From Platanthera guangdongensis (Eukaryota > Streptophyta > Magnoliopsida > Asparagales > Orchidaceae), in assembly GCA_039583875.1 (NCBI GenBank), contig CM077150.1, positions 174,043,499 through 174,107,498 on the forward strand: a stretch of 64,000 nucleotides of DNA. The letters run 5' to 3'. A program made the position numbers and the translations under genes. This document shows positions 46,738-58,284 of this stretch, piece by piece (position 1 is the stretch's first letter; the number at the start of each line of letters is the position of its first letter). Below the pieces are notes generated by a model. It saw only the letters and a program-made list of their open reading frames with translations, was not told where the DNA came from and ran no database searches.

Positions 46738-48865
46738 AATAATTAATTGTTCTTGACCCAGTTTACCTTGGGTCCTTTGTTTTGCTGATAAGAAAAACTT
46801 GAAATCACAAAAAATTCAGGTTGTGATTTATATCCTAATGGGTGATGTCTTCTAGGTGGAATTATCCAGTTAGCCAGTGGGTTAAAGGGTTTCCTAGTTT
46901 GATTAGGGTTGCTATTATAGTTATAGTTTTTATTAAGTCTGACTGGGTTCGACGAAATGTTGTGAGTTCGTCGACCATAGTTCGACGAAATGGGATGAGA
47001 TCGTCGATATCTGCTCAGAGAATAAACATAGTCATTTTCTGTACCCCAAGTTCATCGATCTCTACTCGACGAACCATACAGAGTTCGTCGATCGCAGTAA
47101 GACGAATAATTGTTATATAGATTTGCGTTCAGAGTTCGTCGACTTGAGTTTAACGAACTGGCCATATTTTGTCGATCTGCATTCGACGAAATATGTTGAA
47201 ATTTGTGTTTATCTATGGTTTTCTAGTTTCTATTATTGTGACATTTAAAGTTGGGCATTTCTTTTGTGATTTGTTTATTGGTTATTATTTCTTTGCCCTT
47301 AGCAGAAACAAATTTAATAGGGGTTGATAGCATGTTTTTTTTTTGAGTATGGGGGGCAAACTTGATGAAGCACCCAAGACCAGTTTGCCATTTAGTCTGA
47401 CATTGACTGTCCTTGTAATGTCCATCAACTTAAGGTTTCTCCCATTGAGAGATTTCTCAAGTTGTTTGGCCTCACATAGCTATGTTCTCAAAGTGATAAT
47501 TTGTTCATTGGATAGATTTAATTCATCCTTTAACCTAGTGTTTTCAAAAATCATAGTTTCTTGATTGGCTAGTTTTTCCCTAAGTATTTTGATTTCTTTT
47601 TCAGAGTTTATTAAATCAATACACATGGTTTTGAATTCAAATTTGAAAGCATCAGAATTATAGTCAAAAGACAAAAGTACCAGATCAGCATCTGTTTCTG
47701 AAGCTTTTTCATTGTTAGATTCTTCTTCTTCTGATTGACTTCTGGAGGCATAAACGGCCATAAGGCATAATTCCTTGGCCCTTGCCTCTTCTTCTTCTTC
47801 ACTGGAGATAGAGGATGTGGATTCATCTTCAGTTTCACTCCAGGATTCAGCTACAAAGACTTACTCCTTCTTCTTGTATGTGCTGGAGGAAGGTCTTGAA
47901 CTTTGTTGTCTTCTTGTATCCTTCTCTCTTCTTTTCTCTTTCTTCTGATTCTCTGGACACTCTGAGATGAAGTGTCCAGGTTTCCTGCAGCCAAAGAAAA
48001 CTACCTCTTTAGTAGGAGTTTTGTCATACCTTGGCTTGTCATCCTGTCTGGATGACTTTCTTCTGAAATCTTTCCTTGCCATTTTATAAACTCTCTTGGC
48101 AAAGAGACTCATCAACTCTTCATTGATTATTGAGGCTTTAGATTCTTCAATAGCCTTGAATGTCAGGTTGTGTTCCTTCCTTGCTGGTGGAGGTGTTCTC
48201 TGCTCAGCTGCTTCTCTGGATTTAATGAGCTGCTCATAAGATTTGAGCTTTCCTAAGAGAGATTCTGTGAAAATCTCATTTAGGCTCCTGTCCTCCTTGA
48301 TTGGCCAGATCCTTGAATCCTATGAGCTTGGGAAGCATATGAGGATTTTGTCATTCACCTCAGTGAGGGTGATGTCCTTGTCCAAGATTTTCAGATCATT
48401 GATGATTGAGCTCAGCCTGTTGTACATGTCTCCTAAAGATTCTACTTCCTCTTTCTTGAAGTTCTAATATTGGGATATGAGATTGGATCTTCTATCTTTC
48501 ATTTCATCAGCAGAGCCAGCCACCATTTGGTTAAGGGATTCCCAGATGGTCTTGGCTGATATACATTCAGCCACCTTCTGTAATATGTCATCAGACATTG
48601 TTTGGGCCAGAATGTTCATGGCTTTAGCATCAGCAACTTTGGCTTTCTTTTGAGCTTCAGTCCACTCAGGTGGTGGAACTTCATGAGTGCTTGAGGTTGT
48701 TGTAGATGTAGAGACAGTTGCTTGAGGAGGACCTGTAAAAATGTAGTTGTAGATATCCTCATCAATAGAGTTCATGTATAATTTTATTCTTGCCTTCCAG
48801 ATGGTAAACCTATTTAGGTTGCACACTGGAGGTCTGGTGCTTGCATAGTCTTTGTTTTGTGCCAT
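46738..48865 (-). pseudogene. gag: Sirevirus B gag with an Arg-Arg-Thr repeat region
   Basis: ATG 48865 opens the gag domain (FTIWKARIKLYMNSID, MSDDILQKVAECISAKTIWESL), with stops near 48464 and later. The zinc knuckle FFGCRKPGHFISEC has lost its first Cys. An acidic and coiled-coil part follows to 47480. The frame then changes, and the C-terminal third carries the TCGACGAAC array (46945-47190) read as RRT repeats. It ends KVNWVKNN then TAATTATTT, in frame with protease. The second knuckle seen in A gag is missing here. Confidence 0.8.
46945..47190 (-). repeat. TCGACGAAC array inside B gag
   Basis: About ten copies of TTCGTCGA or its complement, the B dialect of the LTR array. In the frame leading into protease the copies read (S/D/G)-R-R-T five or so times; one TGA stands where CGA is expected. 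Confidence 0.75.
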
Positions 48866-48951
48866 GCTGTGAGTATAAACTTAATAGAAGTAAAAGTCAG
48901 ATCTAACTTGGGATCTTTTGGTTTAAGGGTTAGCTTGTACAACCAAAGGAA

Positions 48952-48967
48952 CCTTGCTCTGATACCA
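48952..48967 (-). other. Sirevirus B primer-binding site (initiator-Met)
   Basis: Minus-strand TGGTATCAGAGCAAGG, two bases from the LTR. Confidence 0.92.
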
Positions 48968-48969
48968 AT

Positions 48970-50264
48970 TAAAGTAAGGGTTAGATCTAAAATACTCTAG
49001 ATGGGGTGGCTGAATAGAGTATTTAGGGTTTATACAACTTTTTGATAATTAACAAATCAGTCGTAAGATAATTCAATCTATCACTGGTGCTGCAGAAATT
49101 AAATTAAATACCACAAACATAGCAAACCTAAGCCATACAGCTATAACAAGAATAAAAGAAAACATGCAACTAGATAACACAAGAATTTTATAGTGGTTCC
49201 ACAACCTGGGTACATCCACTCTTCTACCACCCTGGTAGGAATCCACTCATGTTTTTGATCAGGTGATTACCACCAATGAGCTTTTGATCAGGTGCTCAAA
49301 AACCAATCCTCAAGTCTTTTGATCAGGTGACTTGCAACTAGGAATAACTTTTGAAGGGAGTTAAGAACCCTTTATACAGTGGGGGATGAGAGAGTGATTA
49401 TGTCTTCTCTTTCTCAAATACAACTGAGAAGACTTTAGTGGATCTTGATTTTGACAAAGCACCCCCTAAGATATAGATTTGTTCAGGAAGGATGGAGCTT
49501 TGTTTCAGGGTGAGTAGGCCTTCAATGTTTCAGCCTTGACCAGTAGGTATCTAGGTGCTTCTTGACTTATATAGTAATTGTTGTCCTTTGAAGAATACTG
49601 GGATGAAGACAAAAGAAGACTCTTGATTTGAATGGTTGTCTTCTTCTTCTTCAGCTTGCTGTTCTTTCTCTGGTCACGGGCTAGGGCTTCTTGTTCTCTG
49701 TTACTATATGATTGTTGTTACTCTATTGTGTTTTGTGTGTTCTCTTGAGAAGAAGGAAGAAAACCCTTATTGCTGTCTTGTGTGTGCTTTGATAGAAGGA
49801 AGAAGAAAAAACTTTTTTATTTTTCCGGTGAAATCTTTCTTCTAAAGTTTGAATTTCTTCCTTCATTTAAAGCTGACGGCCTGGAGAATATTTGCATTGA
49901 TTGATTTCCCTAACTGTCCCATGGAAAAACGGCAAGCAAAAAATCCTGATGAAATCCATAATCAATGATGCGTCTAACGGAAATATTCAGAGAATATTTA
50001 GCATTGATTACTCAGGAATTATTACGATAAATCAAGGACAAAGGGTGGAAAATATCTAAGTCTGGAACTTCACAGAAATTATTGAGCAGAGAATAGAATC
50101 CGTCGACCTGGATCCAGAGTTTATCGAGCTGAGAAGTGAAGTTCGTCGACCAAATAATAGTTGTTCGTCGAGCTGAGATCCAAGATCTTCGAACTAAGAA
50201 CAGATAACTACTTTCTCTAGATCCTTGTCAATTCTGTGCATCAAGATCGTCGAGCTAAGAGTGT
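48970..50264 (-). repeat. Sirevirus B 5' LTR (truncated by Athila1)
   Basis: It aligns with 38336-39290 from about 49300. It ends inside the TCGTCGA array; AGTGT at 50260-50264 is the likely left target duplication of Athila1. Confidence 0.88.
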
Positions 50265-50690
50265 TGATGCGCAAAAATGGCAGCGGGGCAGCTAACACTG
50301 AGGGGAAGAGGATGAAGGTTGCCGGGATAGAGGAGAAGAGGGAAGCTTCTGAGTGCTAGAGAGTGGAGCAAACAGCTTGTTAAGGAGTTTGCGGGGATAG
50401 AGGAGACGGTTGACGAGCAGAGGAGAAGCTTGATCAACAGAGAAGGTTGATCAAGAGATGAGGAGGTTGATCAGGAGCTATCGAGCAGATGGTTAATATG
50501 ACGGTTGAGCTTGCAGGTTGGTTGCCGAGAGAGCTGAGCTAGGAAGAAAGGAGAGAGAGAGGGGCCGATAGCAGCGACAACAGCAGACTTCGCCCGCCGC
50601 GGCTTAAACGTCACTCTTGCGACGGGCTTTCCTTTTATTAATAACGAGAGCTACAACTTGCCAATACACCTTTACAACAAATCAATAATA
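50265..50690 (-). repeat. Probable 3' LTR remnant of Athila1
   Basis: About 420 bp without coding potential. Minus-strand AATAAAAGG is followed by a pyrimidine-rich leader, ending GCGCATCA at the junction with Sirevirus B. No second copy is in the window, so the LTR call rests on position. Confidence 0.5.
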
Positions 50691-51455
50691 GTGCTTGGTT
50701 CTTTCCTTATAAATGCTTGTGCTCTCATAAGCACCCAAGCGGAATTCGTCGAGCACGCAAAGCTGACGACGTCGCTTGTCAGAAGCCTCTCTAAAGTCCA
50801 TGTTGAGCAATTTGGTGGCCAATATTGCCTTGTACTCCAATTTGACAGGAAGGTGGCATGATTTACCATATACCAGTTGAAAGGGTGACATCCCTATCGG
50901 TGTCTTGAATGCAGTTCGGCAAGCCCAAAAAGCATCATCCACCTTCTTTGCCCACTCCTTCCGGTTGGAGTGGATAGACTTTTCTAAAGTTCGCTTCAGT
51001 TCTCTATCCGTAATCTCCACTTTCCTGCATGTCTGACTATGGTATGCCAAAGCAACCTTGTGGTGAACAACGAACCGCTTCAGTAGTTGCGTGAATTGCT
51101 TGTTACAGAAATGGCTGCCCCCGTTGCTAGTTATAGTTCTTGGTGCGTCGAAGCGTGAGAAGATATTCCTATGAAGGAAGTGGAGTAAGTTGCGAGCTTC
51201 ATTCGATGCAACCGCCTCCACCTCCACCCATTTAGATACATAATCCACAACAACTAGGATGTATTGATTCCAATGTGACATGGGGAAAGGACCCATAAAG
51301 ACAATCCCCCATACGTCAAATAACTCGCAAACTAGCATATTTTTCAAGGTAATTTCATCTCGTCGAGCAATGTTCCCTGTGTGCTGACATTTGTTGCACT
51401 CTTCAACTTGTGTAAAAGAGTCACGGAATAACATAGGCCAAAACAAACCGCGCTG

Positions 51456-51460
51456 TAGAA
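51456..51460. other. Target-site duplication of TRIM, left copy (TAGAA)
   Basis: TAGAA before TGAAGGATC; it recurs at 51960-51964. Confidence 0.9.
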
Positions 51461-51580
51461 TGAAGGATCAAGCGCATAACCAACTGTTCCAAAACTCGGA
51501 CTGTTGGAAAGGGTGCTACATAATTTCATAAATAAGTAGAAGAACGCCACGGGTCAAGTGAAGGAACGCCGGACCCAACA
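51461..51580 (-). repeat. TRIM 3' LTR
   Basis: 120 bp, adjacent to the poly-purine run (plus-strand C13). Confidence 0.93.
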
Positions 51581-51604
51581 ATCCCCCCCCCCCCCGGCGT
51601 CCAG

Positions 51605-51745
51605 CACAACCCGTCGGCTCAGAGGTGGGGTTACCACATGGCTCAGAGGTGGGGTTACCACATGGCCCACACGGCTCAGAGGTTGGGTTACCACATGTCC
51701 ACGGTTGAACGGCTCAGAGGTGGGGTTACCACATGTCCACGGTTG
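51605..51745. repeat. Tandem repeat inside the TRIM core
   Basis: Four units of GGCTCAGAGGTGGGGTTACC plus ACATG, at spacings from 26 to about 45 bp, some with a TCCACGGTTG spacer. Confidence 0.85.
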
Positions 51746-51838
51746 CCTGACCCGCCGGACCCACACAGGTAGAAGGAAAAAATCAGGATTTAATAGCGCT
51801 CCCCCGGTCTTGAACCCGTGACCTGCTCTGATACCAAT

Positions 51839-51959
51839 TCAAGGATCAAGCGCATAACCAACTGTTCCAAAAGCCCGGACTGTTGGAAAGGGTGCTACTT
51901 AATTTCTTAAATAAGTAGAAGAGCGTCACGGGTCAAGTGAAGGAACGCCAGACCCAACA
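51839..51959 (-). repeat. TRIM 5' LTR
   Basis: 121 bp, next to the primer-binding site; one end base is changed (TCAAGG for TGAAGG). Confidence 0.92.
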
Positions 51960-51964
51960 TAGAA
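51960..51964. other. Target-site duplication of TRIM, right copy (TAGAA)
   Basis: It matches 51456-51460. Confidence 0.9.
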
Positions 51965-52201
51965 CCCTGCTGGCAGTCCGTGCGGCGCCAAAATGACCTC
52001 CAGCCTCATGATCATGACAATGTCTCAGAATCTCTTTATCTTCCAGCTCGGGGACACAACGTCAGATAACCCCGTCAGCATAGGTGCTGAATAGTGTGGG
52101 ATCCTCCTAGAGATAATACTTGACGTCTGAGAAACACTTCTTCTTTTGTTGATATGTTAAATGCAAACTCTCCATAGAACGACAGGACTTGTAGTAAGTG
52201 A

Positions 52202-52579
52202 CTAGCCGTTCACATTACGAACGACTGTGATTCCTCCCTTTTTGGGAACCAACTGCACCAGACTCACCCATTTGTTGTCGCTTCTGTGATATATAATATT
52301 GGCATCAAAAAGCTTGATAAACTCATTCATCATCACCTCCTGCAACATTGGGTTCAATCTGTGATGCGGTTGAGCTGAAGGCTTGAAGTTATCTTCCATC
52401 AATATCTTGTGCATGCACACCGTGGGGATAATTCCTTTGACATCCGAGATTTTCCACCCAAAGGATTTTCTATGTAACTTTAGCACTTCAACGAGACGGA
52501 GCTCCTGATCAGCTGTAAGAAGAGGCGAAATAATGGCAGGATGAGTTTCTTTCTCTCCTAGAAAGACATACTTCAGCAT
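52202..52579 (-). pseudogene. pol: Athila1 reverse transcriptase, N-terminal fragment
   Basis: It shows the typical RT entry (VCMHKILMEDNFKPSAQPHH, LVPKKGGITVVRN), then breaks off at 52202 before any catalytic Asp. It is in the same frame as the protease upstream, with stops between. The next recognisable sequence is the RNase H-integrase linker (CFSDVKYYL near 52125), so roughly the whole palm and RNase H are deleted. Confidence 0.85.
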
Positions 52580-52675
52580 GCATTGGAGCGACTTGAGCTC
52601 ACGAGATCCGTCTTACTCAAACGGGGGTACCGCTAGAAGCTTGGGGTTTCCAACCGGCGCATCGCACGACCCTTT

Positions 52676-53209
52676 CTAAATATTTATATCAGGGTCATAA
52701 AACTCACCCTCAACCTTATCAGGTTGAAAAGTCTGGTCATCATCAATCTCTATAGCACCCAGCTCCGCATGAATATCCCCTATTAATGCCTTATACATAT
52801 CAAAAATAGTCTTCTCTGATCCTAGGCGCAACATCAGCAAACCCTTTTGCACATCGATGATGGATCTAGCAGTGACCAGGAATGGATGCCCTAGAATAAT
52901 CGTCGTCCCATCCGCATCCTCAATATTGAGTATAACAAAGTCGGCCCGAAAGGACAACCCATTTACCTCAACCGTGAGATCCTCAACCACTTCAACCAGT
53001 TTCTTCTTTTTTCGATCAGATAGCTGCAGAATGACATTAGTGGGCCAAAGAACACCAGAGCCCAGCTCACGGAAGATGGATGACGGCATGAGATTGATGG
53101 ATGCTCCAAAATCACTCAACGCATGACTAAGCACGGATCGCCCAATGGTACACGCAATCGTGAAGCTCGCTTCATCTTTTTGTTTTATGGGCCAATCCCG
53201 CATCTCCAT
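52676..53209 (-). pseudogene. pol: Athila1 aspartic protease
   Basis: ALSDFGASINLMPSSIF carries the protease centre in Athila style (DFGAS for the usual DLGAS), followed by DFVILNIEDADGTTIILGHPFL. The frame is open for 177 codons. Upstream coding (gag) is cut by Sirevirus C at 53357. Confidence 0.88.
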
Positions 53210-53356
53210 AGTGGGGCAATCCTCCTAGATCGAAACACTGCCGCATAACTCAGAAGCCCGATTTTTCACCAGAAGATCCTTCAAGTACTTCGCATATCAC
53301 GGCACCTGTGTCAGCAGGTCGACCATGGGAATGCTAATCTGAACACCCTTCAAAAT

Positions 53357-54878
53357 TGAAAGTGCAGCTAGATTTGATATACTCTAGAGGGGGGGGTGAA
53401 TAGAGTATATGGTGCTTGAAAACTTTTTACAACAATTGTTATAATCTGAGTGAGCAGGGAAGCAGTTAATAAATCTAATCACAGAACTAAACTAATCAAG
53501 CTAATCACAAAACAATCATAGCCAGAAACAAAAATAAAGACAAGCAAAACCAGATGACACAAGGAAATATTGTGGTTCCCCTAAACTTGGGTACATGCAC
53601 TCTTCTACCACCCTAGGTAGGAATCCACTGCAGGATGAGTTGATCAGGTGTCCTGGGCACCAATGAGCTTTTGATAAGGTGCTCAAAAACCAAATCAGAT
53701 TTTTTGATCAGGTGTCTTGCCACCAATGAGCTTTTGACAAAGTGCTCAAAAATCAAACTCAAACCTTTGAAGGGAGTTTGAGAAACCCTTTACAGAGATG
53801 GGGGTGAGAGAGTGATGGAAGTCTTCTCTTTCTCAAACAATTGAGAAGACTATGTGGATTTGATGGTGTCAAAGCTCTCCCTTAGTCCTTGAGATCTTCA
53901 AGAAAAGAAGCTTTGCTGTAGGGTGATAGGCCTTCAAAAGTTGAGCTCCAACAAAAGATGATTTCAGCAACAGCTGAAATGTTAGGTGTATGGAGTCTTG
54001 AAAGATGTTGGCCTTGAACACTTGAGACAAGAGAGATTTGAGAAAAATTTGATCTCCTTGGATGTGTGTTCTTGAGAATTCTTTGAGACAGAGAATATTC
54101 TGTTCTTGTTCTGAAGATTACTAATGTCTGTCTATGTGTCTGTCTGTCTGATGGAGAGATTCAAATATTCTTGGCTTTTATTCTCTGGTACTGAATGGAA
54201 AAACATCCTCTGTCAAGAATAGTCATTGGCCTGCATTAATTGCATCCTTAATTGCAAAATGTCTTCTGGAGGAAAGTCCATAGAAATATTCCTTGAAAAT
54301 CCCTTGAAACTTGATCCAGAAATAAATGAAAACGGCAAGAAAATTTTCTGAATTAATTGCAGAATAACTCCTTAACTGATTTGAATTTGAATCTTGAAAC
54401 ATCCTTGAAGTTATCTGAAAACGTCGAACTGAGCTCTGCTATCATCGAACTGAGCTCAGCGATATGGACTTATACTGCAACAAAATATCGTCAATCTGAG
54501 CTCAAAGATCGTCGAACTGAGCTCAGAGATAGAGATCCAAAGCTGAGTCAAGATCGTTGAACTGAGCTCACCGATCGTCGAATGGAGTTCGACGATATGA
54601 TGAAGTTGAGCTCAGCGATCGTCGAATGGAGTTTGACGATCTGCCGAAGTTGAGCTGGACGATCGTCGATCGGAGTTCGACGAATCGTCGTGCTGAGCTC
54701 GACGATATGACTTAGTCTCAAACTGAAAAAGGCTTGGTCTTGAGGGCAGCTTCCAAACTCAGACTTCTAACCCTTAGACTCAATTCTAATTGACCTTTTG
54801 AGCTATACAGGAGGTCAAACATTGGTTTCCTAGAGACATAGTGATCCTGACCCAAATTAGTAATAGGGTGTTCCAACA
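53357..54878 (-). repeat. Sirevirus C 3' LTR
   Basis: 1522 bp, TGAAAGTG...CCAACA on the plus strand. Its inner part aligns with the B 5' LTR near 48970. A weak TATA-like AATAAAAG (minus) lies at about 54175-54185. Confidence 0.88.
54420..54715. repeat. GATCGTCGA array in Sirevirus C LTR
   Basis: About 15 copies of ATCGTCGAACTGAGCTC and GTTCGACGAT, often facing each other as inverted pairs. Confidence 0.85.
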
Positions 54879-54896
54879 ATCTCCCCCTATTTGGGT
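54879..54896 (-). other. Sirevirus C polypurine tract
   Basis: Minus-strand AACCCAAATAGGGGGAGAT region directly before TGTTGGAAC. Confidence 0.9.
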
Positions 54897-55056
54897 TAGG
54901 ATTACTATTTACAGAGTTTGGAAAATTTAAATAACAACATACAAGCATCAATACAGAAAAACAAAAAGAAAAGCTGGACATGCAGAACCACAGATATATA
55001 TATATATATCATCCCAGATAATAACCAGAAGTCAGAGAGATTGTCACCTTACATAA

Positions 55057-58000
55057 TCATTTCTTTTCCTTGCCCTTAACAAGTTTGATTTCTTTGTTGG
55101 GGTTGAGGGCTTCCTTCTTTGATCTAGTATCATCTGCTGCACCTAAAGTGGTTTGCTGTTTGGGCCTGGGAACTACAGCTTCAGGATGCAGTTCCATGTA
55201 CCTGTCAGAACCAAAAAATTTGCTTGACCCATATCTTTCCAACTCTTTCTTTCTCTGTTCAGACATTGTAGAGATGTTAGAGGAATCTCTTCCTTGCTCT
55301 TTAGCTTTCTTGATCTGATCCAGTGCAGCAAGTTCTTTCATCCTTGCAGTCCAAGCAGCTGGATTGTTCTCAGGGTCTTCAAAAGGTACTGGTGGCTCAT
55401 ATTTATTAGAAGGATTGTCCTGAGGAGGCCTGGATGAAACAGTTTCCTTCAATTTATAGGGAAAAGGACCAGATGTGGTGTCAGATGAAATTTGTCCTTC
55501 CCTGGAGTATGGATGTTGCCTTGAGTATCCTTTAGAGTAAACCTGGACTTCTCTTTGATTGCCTCTATATCCTCCTCTCCTGGATTGAGAACCCTTGGAC
55601 TGGCTTCCCCTATGGTAGGATCTAGCATGTGGCTGATAGGGAGTTTGCCTTCTAGCAGGGGGTTGAGCAGCTGAACTTCCACCTGCACCTGCATCAGGAG
55701 GAGGTGGTGGAGGAGGATGAGAATGTTGGAATTGAGAAGAGCCCTTTTCATATTTCCTTTTCTTTTTCATTACTTTGAGTTGATTCTTAGAGTACTACAT
55801 CCAGTGCTCAGTGTTGGGGCAATCATGAAGAATATAGTATGGTATATCATTATTATCTTTGACCTTGACAGGAGGTACTCTCTTCATGGCTTTGCTCCTT
55901 GCCTTTCTTTTCATGGCAATGGTAGCAGAAGAATCATCAGAGTCTGTTCTGAACTCATCACTTTCAGAACTCTGATCATCATACAGGGCATCAATCTTCT
56001 TCATCAGATTTTGCTTGAGCTATATAGAAGCAGATGAGGTAGCAGAGGGTGTAGTAGCAAAAGTTGAAGCAGTAGCAGTAGTGACAACAGAAGATACAGA
56101 AGTTGTTGCAGCAGATAGTGAAGGTGTTGCAGTTGAAATAGAAACAGTAACAACAACAGCAGATACTACAGGTTCTGGAGAAGTAACAACAGCAGCAGCA
56201 ATAGTTTCACTAACCGCAATATCAGTAGCAGAAATATCAGCAGAAAATTCAGAAGGCTCAAACTCATGTGCCTCTATCATAAGGATCTCCTTAGAAATTG
56301 GCTCATCAGCAGTAACAGAAGTATCAGCAACAGTATCAAAAATTTCAGCAGCAGGAGGGGCAGCAACATCAGAAACAACAGCAATGCTTTCAGCAGAAGT
56401 AGCAGGAACATATACTGAGTGGACAAATGAGGTGATGATGCTGGGGTCACAGCAAGAGAATGGCACAAGGGCCTTGGACAGATCCTCTGGGGGCTGGATA
56501 GCAATTGTCTCTAGCAGACATCTGAAATATATAGAACCAAAATTTGAGAGCAAAGACCTGAGGTCTATTGCAAGGACTGCAGCAGGAGGAACTGGATCAT
56601 GAAACACATCAGCAGCAGCAGTAGCAGATTCAAGAACTGAAGAAACAGCAGCAGGCAGGCTCACTGAAACAGCAACAACAGCAGCAGGCAGACTCACTTC
56701 ATAGGGCATCTCCCCCTGCCTAGATTCAGACATGGCTAGATCAAGGCACACTGCTGAAGGGGCTGCCTGAGGAAATAAAGATGAGAGCCTAGCAGAGAGG
56801 GATGCCACTGACAGGAGTAATGGAGCCAAGGAGGTCTCCAAAAGAAGAGATAGCCTGGGGGCTAGCAATTCATACAGCCTGTCAGCGAGGGCTGGAATGT
56901 CTACTTGCTCAGTGGTGACTGGAGAAGAGGTAGAGGATGGAGGAGTAGCTGTTGAGGATGGTAGTGGAGAGCTGGTGAAAGGGGGAACAGATGGCTGAGG
57001 TGTGTGTAAGGTAGAGATGGAGGACAGTGGGATGGAGATAGATGGGGTGAAGGTTGGTTGGTCAATGATGTCTTGCAGAAGAGCTTGATAGGATGGTGAG
57101 GATGAGGGCAGCTCAGGAGGAGAGGATGGACAGTCATCCATATAGGAATCATCATCAAGAAGGTTGAAGGATGGATTGGAGGGTGATGAAGTGGCATCTG
57201 GTTGAGGGTAGGAGAATAATGGATGGAATTGGTCTTCTGTGGTTGGAAGAGTAGGGACTGGAGATGGTGTAGATGTTGGAGAGGGGTTGGAGATGATGAT
57301 GGTGGATGGAGTTTGAATGGTAGATGGAATGGGAAGATATGGAATTGGAGGAGGAGGAGAGGCATCAGCAGGCAGGTCATCTACAGGGGCAGAGACCCGT
57401 GGGGAAGTGACTCTGAGAGTCCTGGTGCCTGAAGGAGTGCTGGAGGAGGGCCTGCTGGGCTTGATGATCTGTCTGTCCCATTTGCCAAAAAGGGCACAGG
57501 ACAGTCTCTTGGATGCATTAATGTGGATTCCAGAGGAGACCAGCAATGCAGGGCACCTATTTTGCAGAAACACCCCTAGAATTCTTCCAAAGTTTACAAA
57601 ACTTTTGTTGATCTTCTTCTTAATGAGGTCAAAGAATACCTCTCCCCAATTCAGATTATTCCTGTCTACTAGGGCTCCCATTAGGCAGAGGTGATACCTG
57701 GAAATTGGATCATGAGCAGAGTGCTAAGCCAGTAGGACTTTTCCAACTACATCAGCCAGGAATCTTTATTCCATAGAAAGATTCTTTTTCAATAGCTTGC
57801 TAGGGTTAGCCTCAGAATGACCCATTCTGGCAAGCAAGTCACAAATTTCTTCTCCAGACAAATCAGTAGTATCTCCACCAGTTCTTAACTCAAAAACCTC
57901 TGTTAGAATTGCTGGGGTCAAGGGTACCTGAGTGCCAGAAATTGACACAACAATGGTGTTGTTGTCCTGATTGTGGGTAGTGTAGATCCATTCCTTAATC

Positions 58001-58170
58001 TCATCAGAAGCAAGCTTAATCCTTGTAGTCATGATTGCAGTAAGTTTCTGCTCTTTGAATAACTCTATGATCTCCTGAAAAACCGGGTCTATTGTGCTGA
58101 AGGATTCCTTGTCGATGTCGAAGCCAGCATCAAACTTCATGGCGGCGAGAACAGCAACAGAAACAACCAT
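55057..58170 (-). pseudogene. Sirevirus C env-like protein (one frame, few stops)
   Basis: ATG 58170 opens about 1038 codons in one unbroken frame, with stops at 57766, near 57723, at 56020 and at 55795. The domain order is clear: N-domain of about 230 residues (LTPAILTEVFEL, NASKRLSCALFGKW), a Pro/Ser-rich region (57400-56900), an Ala/Val/Ser-rich low-complexity stretch (56650-56050), KKIDALYDDQSSESDEF, a Gly/Arg/Gln-rich part (QSKGSQSRRGGYRGNQ), and a C-end with MSEQRKKELERYG and FFGSDRYMELHPEAVV. It is the best preserved env-like gene here. I see no membrane span or signal peptide. Confidence 0.78.
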
Positions 58171-58284
58171 AGGTACCTGCAAAGATTCAACAAACACAAC
58201 AACCAAGTGCAGAAATGTTTGGAGGGAAAGAAAGTTCTTGCAGAGAAATCGAAAGCGCAAAGGAGAACGACGGTGAAAAATGAA

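Larger units (their letters stand above)
38336..50264 (-). mobile_element. Sirevirus B: Copia element with env-like gene, outermost layer
   Basis: Minus orientation: truncated 5' LTR 48970-50264, primer site, gag, protease/integrase, RT/RNase H, env-like gene, polypurine tract, truncated 3' LTR 38336-39951. Both LTRs end at younger insertions: A at 38335, Athila1 at 50265. The LTR parts 38336-39290 and 49300-50264 align well. The missing ends must lie outside the window. Confidence 0.88.
51461..51959 (-). mobile_element. Complete 499-bp TRIM element
   Basis: Terminal repeats of 120 and 121 bp (TGAAGGATCAAGCGC...GACCCAACA) flank a 258-bp core without a gene. The minus-strand primer site TGGTATCAGAGCAGGT lies at 51821-51836, and a G-run polypurine tract at 51581-51595. 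TAGAA duplications are perfect. The repeats differ at about eight positions. It depends on another element's enzymes. Confidence 0.93.
50693..52110 (-). pseudogene. pol: Athila1 integrase (split by a TRIM, C-end lost)
   Basis: The zinc region lies right of the TRIM (RHCHDHEAGGHFG, about 52030) and left of it (CNKCQHTGNIARRDE). The catalytic core has GIVFMGPFP (Asp replaced by Val), TSNGGSHFCNKQF (SDRG replaced) and a changed HSQTCRKVEITDRELKR in place of HPQTNGQVE. The Athila signature CHLPVKLEYKA is kept. The frame ends at YKERTKHYY and loses the usual [16 protein letters not shown] tail. The enzyme is inactive. Confidence 0.85.
50265..53356 (-). mobile_element. Athila1: deleted Athila-like Gypsy element
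   Basis: Order on the minus strand: protease, N-end of RT, integrase, LTR-like end. The RT palm and RNase H are missing, and the integrase C-end runs straight into the LTR-like sequence, so at least two internal deletions happened. Its right side is cut by Sirevirus C at 53357, and a TRIM splits it at 51461-51959. Confidence 0.82.
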
